Positions 57,473 to 64,000 of a stretch of DNA of 64,000 nt are shown here, piece after piece. Below the pieces are notes generated by a model. That model was not told where the DNA came from, did no database searches, and was given only the letters and a program-made list of their open reading frames with translations. This DNA comes from Prototheca cutis. Lineage: Eukaryota > Chlorophyta > Trebouxiophyceae > Chlorellales > Chlorellaceae. Position numbers and translations under genes: made by a program. Position 1 is the first letter of the stretch. Each line of letters starts with the position of its first letter. The stretch covers positions 457,580 to 521,579 of the forward strand of contig BCIH01000009.1 of assembly GCA_002897115.2 (NCBI GenBank), given 5' to 3'.

Positions 57473-58121
57473 TGCGGGCAGTTGTGCCCGGCAATTTTGT
57501 TTTGACCAGTGGGTTGTGTGCGTCCAGAGGCGCAGAGGGTAGCACCGTGCGGGCTGTGCCTGCTCCGTGCCGCTGTCGAATGCAATGGACAGCTGTAAAT
57601 GGGAGCGGGAGCTGAAAACATGGATTTCAGTCCAAATCATCATCAGAGGCTGTGCAGTGGAAAGAGCGGCGGGAACCAAAGTCCCTGCAGGGGTCCAGGC
57701 GGAGCGTGCGGGTGCCCAGTGAGCTGTCTGACGATCCTGGAGGGAATGCAGTGCATGACAACCGTTCTCCGCCCATTCTCTCTAACCAAAGGGAGAATTC
57801 CATCATAGTGTGGTGTCTGCAGCAGTCCACATCAGGTCCAATGGGGAATCCTGAATCCAGCAGAAGAGCATGAGGGCCAGGCTCTAGCCATTCGATCAAA
57901 CATCCTGATGGGGCGTGATGTCCACGCTGCAAGCGGAGTGGCCGAGATCAGATCACGGGGGGCCCCCGACCTCCGAAATCTCGGGACGGAAAACGAGCCT
58001 TCGAAGATGACGGGCTCCACGCCTCCTGCACACACGCACTCGAGCAATATTGGCCTGTCCAGACATTCATCGATCGGAGTTACGTCGTCTGGGATCATCG
58101 AGGCACTGACTCTGGCACACA
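57473..58121. other. Intergenic region with TGTAA poly(A) signal
   Basis: TGTAA at 57594-57598, 122 bases after the DNL gene stop, is its likely polyadenylation signal. The rest is the upstream region of the UCH gene. No other feature was seen. Confidence 0.45.
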
Positions 58122-59694
58122 ATGGAGGGGTCCAAGAAGCATTTTGTCCCCCTGGAGAGCAACCCAACTGTGCTAACCACTTTCTCGGGCAGGCTTGGCG
58201 CAGACATGTCCCAATTCCAATTTACAGATGTCTGGGGCCTCGATCCGGTGCGTGTGCGCGCGAGGGGATGGAGCCAAGCTTGTGTGATGGAGGAGGTGGG
58301 CCGTGGCAGAGGGGTCAGGTCTGACTGGTATCCTCCACAGCCGTTTAGTTGAAACTGCGCCTCCATTTTCTCCCTGGCAGGAGCTTCTGGCGATGGTCCC
58401 ACAGCCTGTTCTAGCAGTGATCCTTCTGTTTCCTCTGGATGCAGTGGCACCTGGCACAGGTGCTTGCCGGGTCTAATGGGTTGTCATAAGGCCCTTTGCA
58501 TGGGAGGGCATTCCATGCAACATGCCTGGCGCCGCAACGTCTTGGGCAGGCCCACGCATGCCAATGTCCTGCCCTCACGTGTGCGGGCCCGCGCATGCTG
58601 ATGCCAAACCTCCCTTCACTCATCCAGGGGATGTCGGTCAAGCCAGTGAAGCAAAGGACGGGCCATACTACATGAAGCAGACTATTGGCAACGCCTGTGG
58701 CACCATTGCCCTTCTGCATGCCCTGCTGAACAACACGGACAAGATCTCCTTTGGTGAGTGGTTTCGGTCTTGCTGGCACTGGGTGGGGGGCAACCAGGTG
58801 GTGGCGGAACTGGCGTCCCCCCATACGAAGGCTTTCAGCAGACGGAGCTGATTAATGACTTTTCCTTTAGTGTATGTGCAGTCACCCATTTTGATCGGCC
58901 TCCTCACCCCCTACCCCACCCCATGCAGGGAAGGGTTCCTTCTTGGACAGATTCCTGCAGGCCACGATGGACAAGACGCCTGAGGAGCGGGGCCGGTACC
59001 TGGAAGATCCCCCGGAGCAAGCCGTCAACATCGATGCAATCCATGCCGTGAGTAAGCCTACGGCTCGAACGACAGGACTGCTGGATCCAATCCGTGCCCT
59101 GCCGCCTAGTGGCATGCGTTGTTGTGGATGTAGTGCGTCAGACCTTGAGTTCTCATTGGTAGCAAATGGAGGTCACGCACGGGTTCAGGAGTTGGATGCC
59201 TGGCTGGTGATGTGACCTGATCCCGACGGCACCTCGTCACAGGAAGCGGCGGCGGGCGGGAGTACGGCAGCACCAGAGGCCACTGCGGACGTGGACCTCC
59301 ATTTTGTGGCATTTGTGCAGCACAACAGCGGGCTGTTTGAACTCGACGGGTACAGAGCTGTGCGGGGTTTTCGGGGGGATGGTGGCCTGGTTGTCGAGCT
59401 TCGTGCGAGGATCCTGTCCCCAACAGGCCCAGTTCCACGCATGCAAAACTGACTCCAGCTTCTGCTTGCTCGCCCCCGCGCACCGTGTATGCCAAAGTCG
59501 CCGCGAGCACCAACGACAGCCGTGCCACTGCCGGGGCATGCAGGCGCAAGCGTGGCCCCGTCCACCACGGCCCTTCCACGCCGACGACGCTGCTGGCTGA
59601 CACCGTGGCTGCCGTCAAGCGTGCATATCTGTCCAACACCGAGAGCCTAAACTTCAATCTGATGGCCCTCGCGGCGGCCGAGGGCAGCGACTGA
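58122..59694 (+). CDS. UCH3: Ubiquitin carboxyl-terminal hydrolase, UCH-L3 type
   Basis: This cysteine protease removes small adducts from ubiquitin C termini. Six exons (58122-58247, 58381-58459, 58628-58753, 58929-59047, 59243-59349, 59544-59694) join in phase to 235 residues, the normal length of UCH-L1/L3. The order FVPLESNPTVLTTF, FTDVWGLDPELLAMVPQPVL, AVILLFPLD is diagnostic. The catalytic Gln86 and Cys92 lie in MKQTIGNACGTIALLHALL. The catalytic His is in DLHFVAFVQHNSGLFELDG, and its Asp follows in DGRK. The C terminus is VKRAYLSNTESLNFNLMAL. All active-site residues are kept, so it should be active. There is no targeting signal; cytosol and nucleus are expected. Confidence 0.95.
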
Positions 59695-60342
59695 ATTGAT
59701 AGTGGGGGGGTGATGGTGTTCTGGAGGCACTGTCTTTCTGACCTGGAGAGTCCGCGTGTCCTGCTCGCGCAAGTATGGCTTGCAATGGAAAAGGGATTTC
59801 ATTTCAAGGCTCTGGCATGCATGCGCTGCTCCAGGTAATGTGCATGGCACGAGATAGTCACGGTCGAAAGAAGACGTGGGCTTGGGCTCGAGGGAAGGGA
59901 GGAAAGGAAGACAAAACCAGGCCGAGCCAAAGAGTTCAAAAGCATGCCAAGATTTGGGGTTTGGGGTGGGAGGGGGACAGGGAAACAGGGAAAGCAAGCC
60001 GTAAAGCTAGAGGAAGGGTTGCATTCATTCTACTACACAGCATGCATGGTACACCTACAAATCNACATCGCGAGACTGAGAAGGGGAGGACATTGTTCAT
60101 TCCTTCCGAGAGGTTTCAGGGTGGCTGGAGTAACGAAACAGGGGATGGTGGTGGTCGCCGATCGTAGGACTCGGAGGTCCTTCAAATGGTGCAGCTCGCT
60201 TCCTGCGATTTCTGCTGCAGGGGTGCAGTCACGGTTCGCGGAGCGATCCTGTGGGGATGCTGATGGCTAAAGCCGCCATCGCACAACGCGCTTGCACCAG
60301 CAGTGACGTGGTGGCCATCTCACGGCGACACGTATTACGCCA
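59695..60342. other. Convergent intergenic region
   Basis: The spacer between UCH and the F-box/LRR gene contains purine-rich stretches and a single N at 60064. I saw no gene. Confidence 0.5.
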
Positions 60343-61819
60343 TCACATGGACAGCTGTCGCGCCAGCTTGGACCCCGGCGTGCGGGGCGCCCACCGGCCG
60401 CGCAGCAGCGCAGTGTCCACACGGGGACAACGAGAAATGACGGCCACACGGACATGGTCACAGGCTATCGTGGCCTGCACGCCGGCGGTGGTCAGCGCGG
60501 GGCAGTCGTGGAACAGGACGTGGCTCAGTCGTGGGCAGGAGGCCAATGCGGCCGTGGATGCGTCGGTCGCGGAGTTGGGAACCAGCAACGCCTCCAGGGA
60601 TGGGTGGCCTGCCAACTCGGCCAGCGCTTCATCCCCCAGCCTGGGACAACGGTGCAAGCTCAGACCCTGCAGGCGAGGCAGGCACTGCAGGGCACCCAGG
60701 TGCTCCGCCCGGAGACCCTGGCATCGGCCAAGGTTCAGTCGCCGTAAATTGGGCGTCGACTTGGCCAGCAGCCTCAGACCTGCGAGTATGTTTTATTTGG
60801 AATGTATTATATTGTACATATCCTCTTTTCCATCCTTTCTTTGGGCATTTGGTGCACGTGGGGCCCCAATCAAGTAGGGCCCCCATCTTAGATCCCCCTC
60901 CCTCAAACATTCGTCCCCACTCCCACATCCACCCACATCCACACCCACACATACCTTGCCCCGTGATGAAGGGACAGTTGTAGAGAGAGAGATACGTGAG
61001 ACGCGGCAGGTGGCCTAGCAGCGTCAGCTGCTCGTCACACAGCGTGCTGACCAGGCGCAGCGTGCGCGAACCTGGACTGGCCTCCACGCGGCTGTCAGCG
61101 TTGCTCAGGCTCAGTGCCATGAGTCCGGGGAAGCGCGCCGGCAGCATGCCGGGCTGCAGCTCGTCGGGACGCAGGCCGCGGGCCATGCGGCACGCGGCGC
61201 GCTCCCAGCCGCGGCAGACCAGGCGCAGCATCCGCAGCGAGCCCACAGGCAGGTACTGAAGGATCTGTGGGATGTTGGTGGGGGGGGCAGGATCGTGAGA
61301 CAAGGGGGTCCACAGCTGCGCGACAGGCCGGCCACACCGGGTGGGTCCGGACTGGCGGCCTGGTGGCCCACCACCGGGACCATCTCAGTTTCAGGGCTTA
61401 GATCCGCCACACTCCCTGCACCATCACTCGGGCGTCTCCCGGAAACGTACCGCGCCTAGAATTTCGTCAGGAAGGGTGTGCCATGCAGCGCTGGACGGGC
61501 TGCATCGGCAAGCGTGGGGAGCCAGGGGCCCGGCGATGTGGCTCGGTTGCGGGAGCCCGCCCGACTCCACAGCAGCCCTCAGCCCCGACATGTCCGTCGA
61601 CGCCCACAGCTCGGCGATGCTACTGCAGCATCTTCGGACGGGGCGATCGCCAACCCCGCACCCAATATCGCCCCAAGACTGTGCTTGAATCGCCTTGCGC
61701 TTCTTGGAAGAAGCACGAGACACCTGGCACAACCTCGCGTTGGGGGAGAGCGGCCCTGTGAGGCGCTGCGGTTGGCTAAGCGCTGCACTCCGTCGAATGA
61801 CGATGTCATGCAAAACCAC
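60343..61819 (-). CDS. F-box and leucine-rich-repeat protein
   Basis: A likely substrate adaptor of an SCF ubiquitin ligase. Three exons (61451-61819, 60955-61264, 60343-60779) join in phase. An N-terminal extension with SSKKRKAIQAQS precedes the F-box, split by the first intron: LPDEILGA then ILQYLPVGSLRMLRLVCRGW ERAA. Cys-type leucine-rich repeats follow (LTLLGHLPRLTYLSLYNCPF, LAKSTPNLRRLNLGRCQGLR, LQCLPRLQGLSLHRCPRLGD, LASCPRLSHVLFHDCPALTT), like FBXL/AMN1. The protein ends ARQLSM. Total length is about 371 residues. The target is unknown. Confidence 0.85.
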
Positions 61820-62896
61820 CGGTCCAAATAAGACTTCATTGCATCACACCACATGTGCACCACCAATCACCTGCTGCTCGCTGTGGTCGTGCAGCTGCCG
61901 CTGGCAGTCTTCAGTGGCAATCCCTTGCTTCGGCCTGCAGTGATTCATCGCTGATACATGGACAAGTGTTCGACGATGCTGTGTGCAGCGTCTTGTAATG
62001 ATGAAGAATGAAATGCCCGAACTGGTCCTCTGGACGCTTTGCTGAATCCTAAAAGGGAGCGCGATGCCTGCTTACCTAATCCCGAATTCGCTGGCATCTG
62101 ATCTGCAAGGGCCCTGGCCCTTTTATTTTTGAAGCCCTCCCATCGACTTCCCAGTCTGCAACAGTTCTTGCTGCACATCCGCGCAAGTAGAGCATCACAG
62201 CATACCGCGGTAACACTCAAATTGCCGCGCAGTCGACCGCAAACTTTTGTCCAGAAGCAAGACGAGCGACATGGGTCCCTTGACAGCATCGACGGACCCG
62301 ATTCCTGGTTACTCCTCTCGGATCGGGGCAGATCAACGACCGTCAGCGGCTCTTTTCGCGGGGCCCTTCTCCTCCCACTGCATGACTTGGGGCTGAGAAA
62401 CATACGCTTGTATTGCGCGCGCGAGAGTGCTGACTCCCTGTGGCGCCGACTCGTCAACCCTCCGGGGATCACAGCGTTTCTCCAGTACACACAGGGGACT
62501 GGTGTGGGGTGCAGAACGCGCGGCACGAGAACGCGGGTTTAAGCGATCCCATGAAGGTAGCACGTCGTTTGGCAGTTTCACCCCCATGCCCCCGGCCAAA
62601 GTCGTACGCATCGCGGTACGATCACATCGCGATGGGAATGGTCTCTGGCGCCCGGGCTATGGCTTTCCCGAGTCGTAGCAAGCAGAGCGCCTCCTGGCAG
62701 CACCCGGAGATGTCGGCCACGCCAATGTTCCTGACCATCACCTAGAGTCACATGGGTATCGTCGAGGGCATTGGGTGGATTGGGCGGAGGAGCAACATGT
62801 CCATTTGAGCCCCCCCACCGTACGCTTGGGGCCCGGAGACCAGACCACACTCAAGCGCCAACATGCCCAGCCTTTCTTTCCCTGGCCTGTTCTCAC
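61820..62896. other. Gene-poor stretch with long uninterrupted ORFs on both strands
   Basis: Between the F-box gene start and the last supported exon of the right-edge gene, a 193-codon minus frame (61945-62526) and a 137-codon plus frame (62129-62542) overlap without introns. Neither resembles a known family. A minus frame at 62628-62745 preceded by CTCTAG could be a terminal exon of the right-edge gene, unproven. Composition looks different from nearby introns, so this may be an old insertion. Confidence 0.35.
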
Positions 62897-64000
62897 CTGT
62901 GGCACACCCAGCCGGTGCAGCATGTGAAATGCAGAGGGCCTTTCATCGTCGCCACGGCTGCCCGCGGCGCCGACCAGGTGAGGCAAACTATCCAACACAG
63001 GGTCGCGCACTGGGGTGCCCGGCGCCAAGCCCAGGTCCCGCAGCACCGGCACGTCCTGGGCCGCACCCAGCCAGCGCTTCCCAGGACCCCGTAGGGCTAC
63101 ACGTAATTCTTCACCGACCGTCGTTTGTAATGCCTCGCGGCAATCTGGTCCCGAGGTCGTGACTGGGTCGCCAGACACGTGCTCCAGCCGCAGCATCGTC
63201 TGGAGTGCCGGCGCCGTTAAGCTCAGGTACCATGCGCTGCCCTCGTGCCAGGCCAAGGCTAAACCAAGCACACGGCCGCCTGCATCCCGACGGACACAGA
63301 CCGCCGTCCAGGCGACCGGTGAGCCTCGAAGCGCTGCAGCATTGGCGACGGCGGCCCACCGTCGAAACAGGTCTGCCCACGCAGCGGGCAGTGCGCCTGA
63401 GCGCAGCGGCACGCACAGTGCACGGCCAGCCAGCTGTGTCCCGGCTGCCAGCGCCACGGGTGACGGCAGCGGCGGTGGCAGCGGCTGCAGCGGCTGGAGG
63501 CAGGGCGTGGAGCCGGGGGACCCACTGCTCTTGCAGACTGGCAGGTTTTGAACGATCACACGATCATCACCATCATCCATGCCCCAATCTGAAGCCTGGC
63601 CCGATGACTTCAGGTGACGTGCAGACTTGGGGTCAGACTGCTGGCACCGCTCTACGTCAATGGTGTCACCACCGCGCTTCCGTGGTGACCAGGTGCCTTC
63701 TTCTTCTTTGTTGTCGTGGGCATCGGCATGTGCCGGCAGGGCGCCTGTCAAACCAGCCTCCAGCCCCCTACCCGTCCCGGTGGCAGACCAGACCAGTCGT
63801 TCGGCCAGCTTCCTCGCTTTGCCCCGGACCAGGGACTGGAGCGAGGCAGCCTGCCAGGCGGGCCGTGCAGTCGCGTCCGGCCTCCGACCGCGGCACTGCC
63901 GCAGCATGTCCCGGCCCAGAACTCGCGCCACCCGGTCCGGCCCCACCGCCGCCAGCCGTGCAGCGTCCTGTCATGACATTGCTGGCGGGAGGGGTCGGTG
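62897..64000 (-). CDS. DNA polymerase theta-like exon (partial gene at window edge)
   Basis: One internal exon, 62897-63967, has an acceptor (ATGACAG|GACGCTG) and a donor (CCACAG|GTGAGA) and encodes 357 residues; earlier exons lie outside the window. The start DAARLAAVGPDRVARVLG looks like a helix-hairpin-helix end of a helicase. A Pro-rich linker follows (PLQPLPPPLPSPV). The segment WAAVANAAALRGSPVAWTAV, GLALAWHEGSAWYLSLTAP, WLGAAQDVPVLRDLGLAPGT and PVRDPVLDSLPHLVGA resembles the exonuclease-like domain of Pol theta. No A-family polymerase domain follows within the remaining 1 kb before the F-box gene. It may be a truncated homologue or another 3'-5' exonuclease-fold protein. Confidence 0.45.

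Overview
This 64 kb window is nuclear DNA of a green alga, most likely a trebouxiophyte of the Chlorella/Auxenochlorella type (inference). It is GC-rich and gene-dense. Coding sequence is broken into short exons by 50-400 bp GT-AG introns, plus about six likely GC-AG introns. The chlorophyte poly(A) motif TGTAA follows several stop codons, and plant-type proteins are present (plastid ribosomal protein S1, 12-oxophytodienoate reductase-like enzyme, plastid-type pterin dehydratase, PHD-GNAT acetyltransferase). No rRNA, tRNA, CRISPR array or prokaryotic operon was recognised. CDS spans below run from start to stop codon and include introns. Where I say phases agree, I walked each splice junction by hand and the reading frame closes.

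Layout: a MITE copy (574-1267); plastid S1 (+); organellar guanylate kinase (-); a very large TRAPPC10 (-, 6599-14566, which could be misread as two or more genes); an aldo-keto reductase/K-channel beta-like gene (+); an unrecognised low-complexity gene (+, 18729-20511); a copper P1B-ATPase (-); a 1288-residue multi-pass membrane protein fused to a PH-like domain and a protein kinase (+, 26010-31701); a small orphan gene (+); an OPR/old yellow enzyme (+); a PHD-finger GNAT protein (-); a membrane-anchored glutathione peroxidase (+); an MFS transporter (-); pterin-4a-carbinolamine dehydratase (+); a Tudor-like low-complexity protein (+); a second, shorter MITE copy (50178-50539); a three-exon metallothionein (-); a TPR protein with GHESDD repeats (-); a small membrane protein that may be PIG-S-like (-); a mitochondrial DNL zinc-finger protein (+); a UCH deubiquitinase (+); an F-box/LRR gene (-); and, at the right edge, part of a gene resembling the exonuclease-like region of DNA polymerase theta (-).

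The genes are an ordinary eukaryotic assortment rather than a pathway cluster. Linking themes are organelle housekeeping (S1, guanylate kinase, DNL protein, PCD), metal handling (Cu-ATPase, metallothionein), redox and stress (GPX, AKR, OPR) and signalling. The most unusual object is the apparent seven-helix/PH/kinase fusion. The best non-genic structure is the MITE pair with matching terminal inverted repeats. One 68-base N run (13609-13676), scattered single Ns and long homopolymers mark weak points of the assembly.
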